A model generated the notes under the pieces. That model had not been told where the DNA came from and did not search any database. It saw only the letters and a list, made by a program, of their open reading frames with translations. Below are positions 1 to 11,094 of a stretch of DNA of 64,000 nt, piece by piece; the stretch's first letter is position 1; each line of letters starts with the position of its first letter. A program made the translations under genes and the position numbers. The stretch comes from Streptomyces flavofungini (GTDB taxonomy: Bacteria; Actinomycetota; Actinomycetes; Streptomycetales; Streptomycetaceae), in assembly GCF_030388665.1 (NCBI RefSeq), contig NZ_CP128846.1, forward strand, positions 434,001 to 498,000. The letters are read 5' to 3'.

Positions 1-2169
1 CAGCCGGTCCTCCCGCATCCGCATGCCGGTCAGGCCGTTGGTGAAGATCTGCAGGAAGCCGCCCTTGCCGGTGAGGAAGTCGTGCGCGGGCGAGCCCGCC
101 AGCGGGTCCTCCGCGCCCGCCTTGTCGCCGCGGGCCTCCGAGAACTGCGCGAACGGACCGCGCACGAACGGCTTGATGGAGCGCTCCAGGTAGGTGTACG
201 TGGAGCAGCCCGGCTCACCGATCCCGGCGGCGTCGATGGCGTGCACCGAGTCCGTCATGGCCGGGCCGTCCGGGTCGGTGCGCTGCGCGTAGTAGTCGAG
301 CGTGGCGGCCGCGGCGCCGTCGGGCATGGGCCACTCCAGGGGGTACATCAGGAGCACGGTGTCGGCCTGCTTGATCTTGCTGCCCTTGTAGCCGTCGTAC
401 TGCTCGAAGACCTTGCGTTCCTTGTCGTAGGGAATCCGGACGCGGTCGGCGATCGACGTCCACTTCGCGGGGGCCCGCTCGCCGAGCAGCTTCGCGGCGC
501 GGGCGGCGTGGCGCAGGGAGGTGGCGGCACCCGCGTTGGTGAACACCGCGTCGTCGACGCCGTTGCTGTACTCGTCGGGGCCCGCGGTGTCCTTGATGGA
601 GTAGCTGCCGTCGGCGTTGCGGTGCACGCGGTCCGCCCAGAACTCGGCGATGCCCTTCATCACCGGCCAGCCGCGCTCCCGCAGCCACTGCGTGTCCTTG
701 GTGGCCAGGTAGTACTGCCAGGTGGCCAGGGAGATGTCGGACTGGAGGTGGATCTGGGTGCGGCAGTGCGGCGGGTCGACGCTGTGGCACTCCTTGGCCA
801 GGTTGCCCGAACTGCCGCTGTTCCAGGGGTAGAAGAGGCCTTCGTAGCCGAACTTGCGGGCGTTGTCGCGGGCTCCGGCGCGGGTGCGGTAGCGGTAGTC
901 GACGACGGACTTGGCAAGGTCGGGGCGGGTGGCGAGGAGTCCCGGGTACATCCAGGTCTCGGCGTCCCAGAAGATGAGCCCCGCGTAGTTGTCGCTGGTC
1001 AGTCCGGCCGGGGCGATGCTGTTCGCGGCGCCCTTGCGCGTGCTGGAGAGGAGTCCGTACTGCGCGGAGCGCACCCACGTCTGCAGCTCCCGCTGGCGCC
1101 CGGCCACCTCGATGTCGCTGCGCCACAGGCGCGCCCAGGCGGCGGTGTGGGAGCGCATCAGCGCGTCCCAGCCGCGCGCGGCGGCGCGCCGCGACGCCGC
1201 GGTGGCGTCCTGTCGCGGGGAACGCGAGGTCAGCGCGGTGTCGACGCCCACGAACTTGGTGAGTTCGTACGACTCTCCGCTGCGGACGGGCAGGGTGAGG
1301 GACTGACGGTTCGTCAGCTTCGCCGCGCGGCCCGCCCTGCGCTCCCGGGCGTCGTGCACGCCGTGTCCCGTGCGCAGCGTGGAGGCGACGGCGCCCTTGA
1401 CCTCGGTGCCGTCGGTGCGGAAGGCGACGTCCATGGTCGGCCCGGAACCGTGCCGCGCGCCGCCGGTGCGGTCGCCGCCGCCGGTCTGCTGCACGCGTCG
1501 CGCGCCCCGGCCGTCGAGGACGTCGGTGACGGTCGCCTCGCCGCTCCAGTGCGGACGCATCTTCAGGCGCACGGCGCCCACGTGCGGGTCGGTGCGGTCG
1601 GCGACGACCTCGTAGGTGAGGTCGGTGCGGCGGCCGTCGGCGGCGGTCCACGTGAGGGTGGTGGTGACGAGGCCGCAGTGCATGCTGAGGCTCTGCCGGT
1701 AGGCGGAGATACGGCCGGGCGCCGTCGAAGAGTTGAAGGTGTCGGAGCCCTTGCCGCCGGTCGTGACGGTGAGCGGGGTCCAGGTGGGCAGCGCGGCGAC
1801 GGCCTGCCGGTTCTCGGCGGTCTGCTTGTTGTGCGCGTACAGGCCGGACACGAAGGAGCCGTCGTAGCGCGGGGTGAACAGGGGCCAGCCGGTCTTGGCC
1901 TTGCTGTCCGCGTAGCCGGCGCCGTTGGGCGGCACGCGCTGCCCCAGGTAACCGTTGCCGACGAAGGCGTGGTGGTTGTCCTCGGGGTTGACGCGGGTGG
2001 CGTCGAGCGTCCAGCCGTCGCCCTGACGGCAGTCGGTCGACGTGCCGGAGGCGGGGGCGGCGTCGGCGCGAGAGGGGGCCGTCGGCGGGACGGCGGCGAC
2101 GAGCACACCGGCGAGCAGCGCCGCGGACAGTCCGGCGGCCTTGCGCCGCGATACCAGGGAGTACGTCAT
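1..2169 (-). CDS. Secreted GH65-family glycoside hydrolase (acid trehalase-like), 3'-partial
   Basis: The reading frame starts at ATG 2169 and stays open to base 1, giving 723 codons with the end outside the window. GGAG lies 5 bases before the ATG. The N-terminus has basic residues (SRRKAAG), a hydrophobic stretch and Ala-rich cleavage sites, so it is a secretion signal. The core carries GH65 motifs: the FVGNGYLG region near residue 68, and GPDEYSNGVDDAVFTNAG, in which Glu533 aligns with the general acid of the family. Secretion and the lack of a phosphorylase-type context favour hydrolysis of trehalose or a related alpha-glucoside outside the cell. A kojibiose or nigerose hydrolase is equally possible, because GH65 specificity cannot be read by eye. 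It is divergent from the kinase gene at 2430. Confidence 0.85.
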   Translation of the reverse strand, partial: MTYSLVSRRKAAGLSAALLAGVLVAAVPPTAPSRADAAPASGTSTDCRQGDGWTLDATRVNPEDNHHAFVGNGYLGQRVPPNGAGYADSKAKTGWPLFTPRYDGSFVSGLYAHNKQTAENRQAVAALPTWTPLTVTTGGKGSDTFNSSTAPGRISAYRQSLSMHCGLVTTTLTWTAADGRRTDLTYEVVADRTDPHVGAVRLKMRPHWSGEATVTDVLDGRGARRVQQTGGGDRTGGARHGSGPTMDVAFRTDGTEVKGAVASTLRTGHGVHDARERRAGRAAKLTNRQSLTLPVRSGESYELTKFVGVDTALTSRSPRQDATAASRRAAARGWDALMRSHTAAWARLWRSDIEVAGRQRELQTWVRSAQYGLLSSTRKGAANSIAPAGLTSDNYAGLIFWDAETWMYPGLLATRPDLAKSVVDYRYRTRAGARDNARKFGYEGLFYPWNSGSSGNLAKECHSVDPPHCRTQIHLQSDISLATWQYYLATKDTQWLRERGWPVMKGIAEFWADRVHRNADGSYSIKDTAGPDEYSNGVDDAVFTNAGAATSLRHAARAAKLLGERAPAKWTSIADRVRIPYDKERKVFEQYDGYKGSKIKQADTVLLMYPLEWPMPDGAAAATLDYYAQRTDPDGPAMTDSVHAIDAAGIGEPGCSTYTYLERSIKPFVRGPFAQFSEARGDKAGAEDPLAGSPAHDFLTGKGGFLQIFTNGLTGMRMREDRL

Positions 2170-2202
2170 TGTTCTCCGTCATGGTGGGGTGAGGGTCCAC
2201 GG

Positions 2203-2232
2203 ACCATAAATTTCATGAACGAGTCACGTCAA
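2203..2232 (-). promoter_or_regulatory. Candidate sigma70-type promoter for the GH65 gene
   Basis: On the minus strand TTGACG (2232-2227) and TATGGT (2208-2203) are separated by 18 bases in an unusually AT-rich stretch. Transcription would start near 2196 and leave a leader of about 27 bases before ATG 2169. This is motif matching only. Confidence 0.4.
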
Positions 2233-2429
2233 TAACTTGTGCATGATCTATCAAGTCCTGAACACGGAGTGTGGAAAACACGCCACGCGCCGCCCATCTG
2301 CCGCCCCGCCCACCGGCGACAACGACCCCCGCGACACAACGCCTCTCCAACTTCTCCACAGCACGGGTAAATTGACCTTGCCGCCCGCAGCGGGCGTGTT
2401 TCTACGGGGTGGGTGGGGTGGAGCAGGGG

Positions 2430-5366
2430 ATGCGCGGGGCAGTCCTGGACGGGCGGTACACGCTCACGGAGCGAATAGGCGCGGGCGGCATGGGGGCGGT
2501 CTGGCGGGCGCGGGACGCCCGGCTCGACCGGGAGGTGGCCGTCAAGCTGCTGGGCCTGCCGACGGACACCTCAGCGCCGGACCGCGAGCGCATGCTGGCG
2601 CTGTTCGTGCGCGAGGCGCGGGCCGCGGCGGCACTGGACAGCACGTACATCGTGCCGGTCTTCGACCACGGCGCGGAGGGCGACATCCCGTACCTGGTGA
2701 TGCCGCTCCTGAACGGCCGTACGGTCACCGAGCTGCTCAGGGGCGGCGAGGGGCTCGCGCCGCAGCGGGTCGCGGACATCGCGGCGCAGGTGTGCCGGGC
2801 GCTCGCCGTGGCGCACCGGGCGGGCATCGTGCACCGGGACATCAAGCCCGCCAACGTGATGGTCACCGACGAGGGCACCGTGAAGGTCCTCGACTTCGGC
2901 ATCGCCAAGTTCCTGGACGCGGCGACGGGGGCGGGCGGCTATCTCACCCGTACGTCCGACTCCCCCATCGGCACGCTCCACTACATGGCGCCGGAGCGGT
3001 TCGCGCACGGCGAGACCGACGGGCGCACCGACGTGTACTCGCTGGGCTGCATGGTCCACGAAATGCTCACCGGCGCCCCGCCGTTCGACGCGCCGTCGGC
3101 CGCCGCGCTGATGCACTGCCATGTGTACGAGACCCCGGACCGCCCTTCCCTGCGGCGTCCGGGGCTCACGCCCGCGTGGGACGACCTCGTGGGGCGGATG
3201 CTGGCGAAGTCACCCGCCGACCGGCCGGACGCCGAGCAGGCGCGGGGCGAGCTGGAGGGCCTGGCGAAGGAGGCGTCCGTCGGCCTGGCGAAGGCCGCCC
3301 CGGCCGCACCGGCTCCGGCCGCGCCCGCTCCCGGCCTTCCCGCGCCGGGCATTCCGACGCCCCCGGCGTCGATGCCCGCCCCGCACGCTCCCGTCAACGC
3401 GGCGCCCGCCACCCCGACACCCTTCACGGCGGCGCCCGCACCCCAGGCACCCCCCGCGCAGTCCGGGCACCCCGCCGACTCCGGACCCCAGCCCGTCCCC
3501 ACCTCCTACCCCCTGCCCCCGCCCAGACCGACCGCCCCGCCACCACTGTGGCCCGCCCCGCTCGCCCAGCAGGGCGCGGCGCGCGCCGGGCGGCCGTGGT
3601 GGCGCACCTGGTGGGTCCCCGGTGGTGCGGCCGTGGCCGTCGCCGCGCTCGTCGCGACCCTCACCATCACCGATCCGTTCGGCGCCAGGGACGACTCCGG
3701 GAAGAAGACGGACCGCGGCACGTCCGACCGGCCCAAGCCCGGCCCCGAGGGCAGCACGGTGGCCGAGCGGGCCAAGACCGAGACGCTGACCCTCGGCACG
3801 GCGGACGACTCCGAGGGCCCCGCGCCCGCCGTCGCCGGCGCCCGCAAGGGCGGCAGCGTCACCGTCCTGGAGCCCGCCGACCTCACCACCGTCGACCCGG
3901 GCAAGATGTGGTCGGGCACCGACCGGCTCGTCTCCCGCCTGGTCCACCGCAGCCTGACGGGCCTCAAGACGCTGCCCGACGGCAGGGTCAAGCTCGTCGG
4001 CGACCTCGCCACGGACGGCGGCCGCGCCTCGGCGGGCGGCCGGACCTGGACGTTCACGCTGAAGCCCGGCCTCACCTACAACGACGGGACTCCGGTCGCC
4101 GCCAAGGACTTCGTGAACGCCATCGAGCGCACGCTCGACCCCTCGTTCGCGATCGGCGACCGGACCCTGCGCACCTGGCTGCTCGGCCCCAAGCAGGCGG
4201 ACGGCATCGGCGGCGACCGCACCCTGCCGCCGGGCACCGTCGAGACGCCCGACGACCGCACGATCGTCTTCCATCTGCAGAGCGCACGGCCCGACTTCAA
4301 CGTCGCGCTCGCGGGCCCGAGCGGCGCCCCCGTGCCCGACCGGGTGAAGGACACCTCGACGGGCTCGCCGACGGTGCCGTCCACCGGCCCGTACGAGGTG
4401 AGCACTTTCGCCGGCGCGAAGAACGTCGTCCTGACCCGCAACGCCGAGTGGAAGGCGGACTCCGACCCGTTGCGGACCGCCTATCCGGACACGTACCGCA
4501 TCGAGGGCGGGCTGTCCGTCGAGGACGTCAAGTCCCGCACGGTGGGTGCCCGTTCCGGCGAGGCGATCATGTCGTTCACGGGATCCCTCGGCAAGGACGG
4601 GCTCGGCAGGACTCCCGGCGGCGCGGGGCGTCTGTCCGCGCCGTCCGCCTTCATCCACGCGTACCAGATCAACACGCGGCGGGTGAAGGACATCAAGGTC
4701 CGCAAGGCCATCGCCACGGCGCTGCCCGCCGGGGACGTCCTCGCGGCCAGCGGCGAGGACGGCACGGTCCACCACAACCTGCTCCCGCCCGGTGTCCGCG
4801 GCGCCCGCCCCTTCGACCTGTACGGGGCCGGGGAGCACGGCGATCCGGCCAAGGCCCGCGCGCTGCTCAAGGAGGCCGACGAGAGCGGCTTCAAGCTGAC
4901 CCTCGGGCACGCGGACGCGACGGACGCCGAGCGGGCCCAGGTGATCAAGACCGCGCTCGACCGGGCCGGTTTCCGGGTCAAGCTGCAGAAGGACGACACG
5001 ACGGACTATTACAAGAACGCGGGCACGGGGAAGTACGACCTGTTCCGGCTGCCCGTGGGCGCCGGTCTGCCCGTCGGCTCCGCGACCCTGCCGGAGTACT
5101 TCGACGGCAAGTACACCTACCCCACCTCGTCGAACTACTCGCGCCTGAAGAACTCCGGCGTCGACTCGGCGATCGACGCGGCCGGTTCGGCGGGGTCCCT
5201 CGCCGCCGCGGGCGAGCTGTGGTCGACGGTCGACCGCCGGGTGATGGAGCAGGCCGCGGCCGTGCCCGTGTACGTGCCGATGCGCACGTTCCTGTACTCC
5301 AAGGCGCTGCACGGGCTCCAGGTCGACCTCGACGGCGTGTCGCCGCTCAACGCGTACGTGCGCTGA
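2430..5366 (+). CDS. Ser/Thr protein kinase fused to an ABC-type substrate-binding domain (SBP_bac_5)
   Basis: A 978-residue protein. Residues 1-270 are a PknB-type kinase: glycine loop IGAGGMGAVW, Lys39 in VAVKLL, HRDIKPAN with Asp137, and DFG with Asp155. A Pro/Ala-rich linker follows, then one membrane helix at about 392-412. The extracytoplasmic remainder (about 460-978) resembles family 5 peptide/nickel-binding proteins (GGSVTVLEPADLTTVDPG, then a typical YNDGTPVAAKDFV segment). The layout suggests a one-protein receptor that senses a solute outside and phosphorylates inside. A GTG at 2409 is in frame, but GGAG six bases before ATG 2430 favours the later start. No permease genes are nearby, so a sensing role is more likely than transport. 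Confidence 0.9.
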   Translation: MRGAVLDGRYTLTERIGAGGMGAVWRARDARLDREVAVKLLGLPTDTSAPDRERMLALFVREARAAAALDSTYIVPVFDHGAEGDIPYLVMPLLNGRTVTELLRGGEGLAPQRVADIAAQVCRALAVAHRAGIVHRDIKPANVMVTDEGTVKVLDFGIAKFLDAATGAGGYLTRTSDSPIGTLHYMAPERFAHGETDGRTDVYSLGCMVHEMLTGAPPFDAPSAAALMHCHVYETPDRPSLRRPGLTPAWDDLVGRMLAKSPADRPDAEQARGELEGLAKEASVGLAKAAPAAPAPAAPAPGLPAPGIPTPPASMPAPHAPVNAAPATPTPFTAAPAPQAPPAQSGHPADSGPQPVPTSYPLPPPRPTAPPPLWPAPLAQQGAARAGRPWWRTWWVPGGAAVAVAALVATLTITDPFGARDDSGKKTDRGTSDRPKPGPEGSTVAERAKTETLTLGTADDSEGPAPAVAGARKGGSVTVLEPADLTTVDPGKMWSGTDRLVSRLVHRSLTGLKTLPDGRVKLVGDLATDGGRASAGGRTWTFTLKPGLTYNDGTPVAAKDFVNAIERTLDPSFAIGDRTLRTWLLGPKQADGIGGDRTLPPGTVETPDDRTIVFHLQSARPDFNVALAGPSGAPVPDRVKDTSTGSPTVPSTGPYEVSTFAGAKNVVLTRNAEWKADSDPLRTAYPDTYRIEGGLSVEDVKSRTVGARSGEAIMSFTGSLGKDGLGRTPGGAGRLSAPSAFIHAYQINTRRVKDIKVRKAIATALPAGDVLAASGEDGTVHHNLLPPGVRGARPFDLYGAGEHGDPAKARALLKEADESGFKLTLGHADATDAERAQVIKTALDRAGFRVKLQKDDTTDYYKNAGTGKYDLFRLPVGAGLPVGSATLPEYFDGKYTYPTSSNYSRLKNSGVDSAIDAAGSAGSLAAAGELWSTVDRRVMEQAAAVPVYVPMRTFLYSKALHGLQVDLDGVSPLNAYVR

Positions 5367-5380
5367 GCGGCGACACGCCG
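5333..5380. terminator. Perfect 16-bp inverted repeat between convergent genes
   Basis: CGGCGTGTCGCCGCTC (5333-5348) is exactly complementary to GAGCGGCGACACGCCG (5365-5380), with a 16-base loop. The stem overlaps the last codons and stop of the kinase gene, and its far end is 4 bases from the stop of the enoyl-CoA hydratase gene on the other strand. A bidirectional terminator is the simplest reading. No U-tract is visible, as is usual in Streptomyces. Confidence 0.7.
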
Positions 5381-5384
5381 TGGG

Positions 5385-6200
5385 CTAGCGGTGGGTGAAG
5401 TGCGGCTTGCGCTTCTCCGTGAAGGCGGTCATGCCCTCCTTCTGGTCCGCCGTCGCGAACACCGCGTGGAACAGGCGCCGTTCGAAGCGGACGCCTTCGG
5501 TGAGGGTCGTCTCGAAGGAGCGGTTGACCGACTCCTTGGCCATCATGGCGACCGGCAGGGACATGCCCGCCACCGTCTCGGCGACGGCCAGCGCCTCGCC
5601 GAGCAGGTCGTCGGCCGGGACGACCCGCGAGACCAGCCCGGCACGCTCGGCCTCCTCGGCGTCCATCGTGCGGCCCGTCAGGCACAGCTCCATGGCCTTG
5701 GCCTTGCCGACGGCGCGGGTCAGGCGCTGCGAGCCGCCGATGCCGGGGATGACGCCCAGCTTGATCTCCGGCTGGCCGAAGACGGCCGTGTCGGCTGCGA
5801 GCAGGATGTCGCAGAGCATGGCCAGCTCGCAGCCCCCGCCGAGGGCGTAGCCGGAGACGGCGGCGAGCGTCGGGGTGCGCACCTGGCCGAGCCGGTCCCA
5901 GGCCGTGAACCAGTCGCTGAGGTACATGTCCAGGTAGTTCTGCGGGCTCATCTCCTTGATGTCGGCGCCCGCGGCGAACGCCTTCGCGGAGCCGGTGAGG
6001 ACGATGCAGCCGACCTCCGGGTCCCGGTCGAGGGCCTCGGCCGCGGCGACGACCTCGCGCATGACCTGGAGGTTCAGCGCGTTCAGGGCCTTGGGGCGGT
6101 TCAGGGTGAGCAGGGCCACCCTGCCCTTGCGTTCCACGAGGATCGTCTCGTACGAGTCCGTGGTGGCCGTGGGATCCGTGGTGGCCGTGGGGTCGGTCAT
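5385..6200 (-). CDS. Enoyl-CoA hydratase, last gene of the valine catabolic operon
   Basis: A 271-residue crotonase. The N-terminus carries a short duplicated [13 protein letters not shown] tail. The oxyanion-hole segments [10 protein letters not shown] and GGGCELAML, and the two acidic catalytic positions (Glu in GCEL and in GQPEIKLG), are present. In this operon it would hydrate methacrylyl-CoA to 3-hydroxyisobutyryl-CoA. A broader short-chain enoyl-CoA hydratase is possible. Its ATG overlaps the TGA of mmsB by four bases (ATGA), so the two are translationally coupled. Confidence 0.88.
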   Translation of the reverse strand: MTDPTATTDPTATTDSYETILVERKGRVALLTLNRPKALNALNLQVMREVVAAAEALDRDPEVGCIVLTGSAKAFAAGADIKEMSPQNYLDMYLSDWFTAWDRLGQVRTPTLAAVSGYALGGGCELAMLCDILLAADTAVFGQPEIKLGVIPGIGGSQRLTRAVGKAKAMELCLTGRTMDAEEAERAGLVSRVVPADDLLGEALAVAETVAGMSLPVAMMAKESVNRSFETTLTEGVRFERRLFHAVFATADQKEGMTAFTEKRKPHFTHR

Positions 6201-7126
6201 GAGTCCTTGTTCCTCTTGTCGTCGGCGAGTCGCTGTCCGGAGCGCTCCCTGATGGCCCGGACGATCCCGGAGAAGTCCTCGTCCGCTCCGCCGCCCTCGG
6301 CGAAGGCGGCGTACAACGCGGCGGCGCGCAGGCCGAGTTCGGCGTCGACGCCGCCCGCGCGCACGGCGTTCGCGGCGAGGCCGAGGTCCTTGGCCATCAG
6401 GGGCGCGGCGAAGCCAGGGCGGTAGTCACGGTTGGCGGGCGAGCCCGGGACAGGGCCCGGTACCGGGCAGTTGACGCTCAGCGCCCAGCACTGGCCGGAC
6501 GCGGTGGACGCCACGTCGTACAGCGCCTGGTGGGAGAGGCCGAGGCTCTCGCCGAGGACGAAGGCCTCGCTGACGGCGATCATGGAGACGCCGAGGATCA
6601 TGTTGTTGCAGATCTTCGCGGCCTGTCCGGCGCCCGCCGCGCCGCAGTGCACGGCCTTCTTGCCCATCGCGGCGAGCAGCGGCTCGGCCCGCGCGAACGC
6701 GGCCTCGTCACCGCCGACCATGAAGGTGAGCGTGCCCGCCTCGGCGCCCATGACACCGCCGGAGACGGGGGCGTCCACGGCGAGGTGCCCGGCCGCCGCC
6801 GCCGCTTCGTGGGCGGCCCGCGCGTCGGCGACGTCGATGGTGGAGCAGTCGACGAAGAGGGTGCCAGGCCGGGCGGCCGCGAGCAGCCCCTCGTCCCTGT
6901 AGAGGGACAGGACGTGACGTCCGGCGGGCAGCATGGTGACCACGATGTCGGCGTCGGCGGCGGCCGCGACGGCCGAGGGAGCGGCCTCGACGCCCGCGGC
7001 GACGCCGGCGTCCACGGCGTCCGGGACCAGGTCGTGGCCGACGACCCGGTATCCGGCCTTGACGAGGTTGGCGGCCATCGGGCCGCCCATGTGGCCGAGG
7101 CCGACGAAGGCGATGACGGGGCTCAC
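6197..7126 (-). CDS. mmsB: 3-hydroxyisobutyrate dehydrogenase
   Basis: A 309-residue protein. The N-terminal Rossmann motif [15 protein letters not shown] binds NAD. DCSTIDV and [12 protein letters not shown] are the family's substrate-loop motifs. Lys in [12 protein letters not shown] is the catalytic lysine of the beta-hydroxyacid dehydrogenase family. It oxidises 3-hydroxyisobutyrate to methylmalonate semialdehyde, the substrate of MmsA. The start is GTG 7126, chosen because GGAGGTG lies just upstream and because the codon overlaps the preceding gene's TGA (GTGA). The frame stays open further upstream, but that part is antisense noise of the neighbour. Confidence 0.93.
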   Translation of the reverse strand: MSPVIAFVGLGHMGGPMAANLVKAGYRVVGHDLVPDAVDAGVAAGVEAAPSAVAAAADADIVVTMLPAGRHVLSLYRDEGLLAAARPGTLFVDCSTIDVADARAAHEAAAAAGHLAVDAPVSGGVMGAEAGTLTFMVGGDEAAFARAEPLLAAMGKKAVHCGAAGAGQAAKICNNMILGVSMIAVSEAFVLGESLGLSHQALYDVASTASGQCWALSVNCPVPGPVPGSPANRDYRPGFAAPLMAKDLGLAANAVRAGGVDAELGLRAAALYAAFAEGGGADEDFSGIVRAIRERSGQRLADDKRNKDS

Positions 7127-8223
7127 CAGGGCACCTCCTGCGGGGAGCGGTCGGCGGCGAGGGCGAGTTCGCGCGCGCCGAGCGGGGCGAAGTAGCGGGC
7201 CACGTCGTCGTCGGTGACGTCGGCGAGGGTGGCCGGGGACCAGCGGGGTTCGCGGTCCTTGTCGACGACCTGGGCGCGGATGCCCTCCACGAGGTCGGCG
7301 GAGGCGAGGGCGGCGCACGACACGCGGTACTCCTGCTCCAGGACCCGCTCCAGCGGGCCGAGCTGCCGGGCCCGGCGCAGCGAGGACAGGGTGACCTTCA
7401 GGGCGGTCGGCGACTTGCTGTGCAGGGTCTCGGCGGCCTCCTTGGCGGCCTGCGCGCCGTGGTTCTGCAGCCGGTCGACGATCTCCTCGACGCCGTGTGC
7501 CGGGTAGCAGGCGTCGATCCACGCGCGCTGGTCGCCGAGGACGCCGGGCGGGGCTTCGGCGACGTACCGGGCGAGGACCTCGCGCACCGGATCGGACGCG
7601 AGGTCCGCGACGAGGCGCGGCAGCAGGCCGGAGGGGACGAAGTGGTCGGCGAGCCCGCACAGGAGCGCGTCGCGGGCGCCCAGCTGCTGGCCGGTCAGGG
7701 CCAGGTGGGTGCCGAGCTCGCCGGGGGCGAGGCCGAGCAGGTAGGTGCCGCCGACGTCCGGGACGAAGCCGATGCCCGTCTCCGGCATGGCGATGCGGGA
7801 GCGCTCGGTGACGATACGGACGCCGCCGTGCGCGGCGACGCCGACGCCGCCACCCATGACGATGCCGTCCATGACGGCGACGTACGGCTTCGGGTAGCGG
7901 GCGATGCGGGCGTTGAGGTGGTACTCGTCGCGCCAGAAGTCCGCGGAGGCGCTGCCGCCGGTGCGGGCGTCGTCGTAGATGGCGCGGATGTCGCCGCCCG
8001 CGCAGAGGCCGCGCTCCCCCGCACCGGTGAGCACGACGGTCTCGACGGCCGGGTCGTGCTCCCAGGCGGCGAGGGCCTGATCGATGCGGCGGACCATGGT
8101 GTGGGTGAGGGCGTTCAGGGCCCGGGGCCGGTTGAGGACGATGTACGCGGCGCGGCCTTCGGTGCGCAGCAGCACGGGGTCGTCGGCGGGCGCCGGGGCC
8201 GCGGCGGCTTCGGCGGGCGTCAT
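7123..8223 (-). CDS. 3-hydroxyisobutyryl-CoA hydrolase (enoyl-CoA hydratase/isomerase fold)
   Basis: A 366-residue crotonase-fold protein, longer than a simple hydratase, as expected for the HIBYL-CoA hydrolase group. Diagnostic segments are GLCAGGDIRAIYDD, VMDGIVMGGGVGV, PETGIGFVPDVGGTYLL and the C-terminal SLRRARQL region. It releases free 3-hydroxyisobutyrate, which fits its position between the acyl-CoA dehydrogenase and mmsB. ATG 8223 overlaps the upstream stop (ATGA). The same frame is open to 9816, but that upstream part is a shadow of the dehydrogenase gene. Confidence 0.9.
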   Translation of the reverse strand: MTPAEAAAAPAPADDPVLLRTEGRAAYIVLNRPRALNALTHTMVRRIDQALAAWEHDPAVETVVLTGAGERGLCAGGDIRAIYDDARTGGSASADFWRDEYHLNARIARYPKPYVAVMDGIVMGGGVGVAAHGGVRIVTERSRIAMPETGIGFVPDVGGTYLLGLAPGELGTHLALTGQQLGARDALLCGLADHFVPSGLLPRLVADLASDPVREVLARYVAEAPPGVLGDQRAWIDACYPAHGVEEIVDRLQNHGAQAAKEAAETLHSKSPTALKVTLSSLRRARQLGPLERVLEQEYRVSCAALASADLVEGIRAQVVDKDREPRWSPATLADVTDDDVARYFAPLGARELALAADRSPQEVPW

Positions 8224-9373
8224 CGCAGCGCCCCCGTCAGACCGCGGGCGACGATCAGGCGCATGATCTCGTTGGTTCCTTCCAGGATGCGGTGGACGCG
8301 CAGGTCGCGCACGAGCTTCTCGATGCCGTACTCGGTCAGGTAGCCGTAGCCGCCGTGCAATTGCAGGGCGCGGTCGGCGACCGAGTGACCGGTGTCGGTG
8401 GCGAACTGCTTCGCCATGGCGCACAGTTGGGGCGCCTGCGGGTCGCCCGCGTCGAGGGCCTGGGCGGCCTGGCGGACCAGGGCGCGGGCCGCCGTCAGCT
8501 CGGTCGCCATGTCGGCGAGCTTGAACTGGAGCGCCTGGGAGTCCAGGAGCCGGGCCCCGAACGCCTCGCGGTCGGCGAGGTAGCCGAGGCTGCGGTCGAG
8601 GGCGCTGCGGGCGCCGCCGAGGGAGCAGGCGGCGATGCCGAGGCGGCCGCCGTTGAGGCCGTTCATGGCGATGCGGAAGCCGTTGCCCTCGCCGCCGAGC
8701 AGCCGGTCGGCGGACAGCCGCACGCCGTCGAGGATCACCTGCCGGGTGGGCTGGGCGTTCCAGCCCATCTTCTGTTCGTTCGGGCCGAAGGACAGGCCTT
8801 CGTCGTCCCGCTCGACGACGAACGCGGAGACGCCCCCGGGGCCGCTGTCGCCCGTGCGGGCCATCACGATGTACACCTGCGAGGCGCCGGCTCCGGAGAT
8901 GAACTGCTTGACGCCGGTCAGGACGTAGGTGTCGCCGTCGCGTTCGGCGCGGGTGCTGAGCGCGGCGGCGTCGGAGCCCGCGCCGGGCTCGGTCAGGCAG
9001 TAGCTGCCGAGCCAGTCCATCGACGTCAACGCCCCGAGCCAGCGGGCGCGCTGGGACTCGTCGCCGTACCGGTCGATCATCCAGGCGACCATGTTGTGGA
9101 TGGAGAGGTAGCCCGCGACGGACGGGCAGCCGGAGGCGAGGGCCTCGAAGACGAGGACGCCGTCGGCGCGGGTGAGCCCGGAGCCGCCCGCGTCCTCGGC
9201 GACGTACATCCCGCCGAGGCCGAGGTCGGCGGCCTTGCGCAGCACCTCCACGGGGAAGTGCTTCTCCTGGTCCCAGGCCAGGGCGTGCGGGGCGAGGTGC
9301 TCCTGGGCGAAGTCGAGGGTGGTCTCGACGATGGCGAGCTGGTCCTCGGTGAGCAGTGCGCTGGTCATGGCGG

Positions 9374-9377
<4 letters not shown>
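8220..9377 (-). CDS. Acyl-CoA dehydrogenase, probably isobutyryl-CoA dehydrogenase
   Basis: A 385-residue FAD enzyme. YCLTEPGAGSDAAAL and the FISGAG loop are acyl-CoA dehydrogenase signatures. The catalytic base is Glu in ILEGTNEIMRLIVAR, the short-chain/isobutyryl arrangement. The LHGGYGYLTEYGIEKLVRD segment is the C-terminal signature. It would oxidise isobutyryl-CoA to methacrylyl-CoA in valine degradation. Two ATGs are available. 9377 was chosen because it overlaps the mmsA stop in ATGA; 9368 is the alternative. Confidence 0.9.
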
Positions 9378-10873
<1,496 letters not shown>

Positions 10874-10979
10874 GGGGCCTGCTCTTTCGTCAGGTGGGAT
10901 CCGGGGACGGGCGCGCCCGACCGGCCGTCGGCGCCATGCGCGGGCATGCCGGATCGACGGACGGAAGAAGGGGACGCGA

Positions 10980-10995
10980 ACGGCCGAGGGGCCGT
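10980..10995 (-). terminator. Small GC hairpin in the mmsA leader
   Basis: ACGGCC and GGCCGT form a 6-bp stem with a 4-base loop between the riboswitch and mmsA, directly after the stop of a short leader frame. It could be part of an attenuator or expression platform, but could equally be a chance GC hairpin. Confidence 0.3.
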
Positions 10996-11072
10996 CAGAC
11001 AGCGGGGGTTGTCGCTCGCATCGGATCACCGGGGTCGTGAGTGCGCACCGGGGCCATGCGTGTCTGCTCCAT
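10995..11072 (-). CDS. Possible 25-residue leader peptide downstream of the B12 riboswitch
   Basis: A short frame beginning MEQTRMAPVR and ending MRATTPAV lies between the riboswitch and mmsA. A second in-frame ATG at 11057 has GGAG nine bases upstream. Its stop is followed immediately by the hairpin at 10980-10995. No family is recognised. It may serve only to couple the riboswitch to translation, or it may be untranslated. Confidence 0.25.
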   Translation of the reverse strand: MEQTRMAPVRTHDPGDPMRATTPAV

Positions 11073-11094
11073 CCTCGTGGACAACACGGAACAC

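Noticed and set aside
82..2235. A 717-codon plus-strand frame opposite the GH65 gene
   Set aside because: Val/Gly/Arg-rich antisense shadow. The minus strand has a signal peptide and GH65 catalytic motif.
2237..5398. A 1053-codon frame overlapping the kinase gene
   Set aside because: Arg/Pro/Gly-rich shadow of the kinase-SBP fusion, with no domain and no ribosome site.
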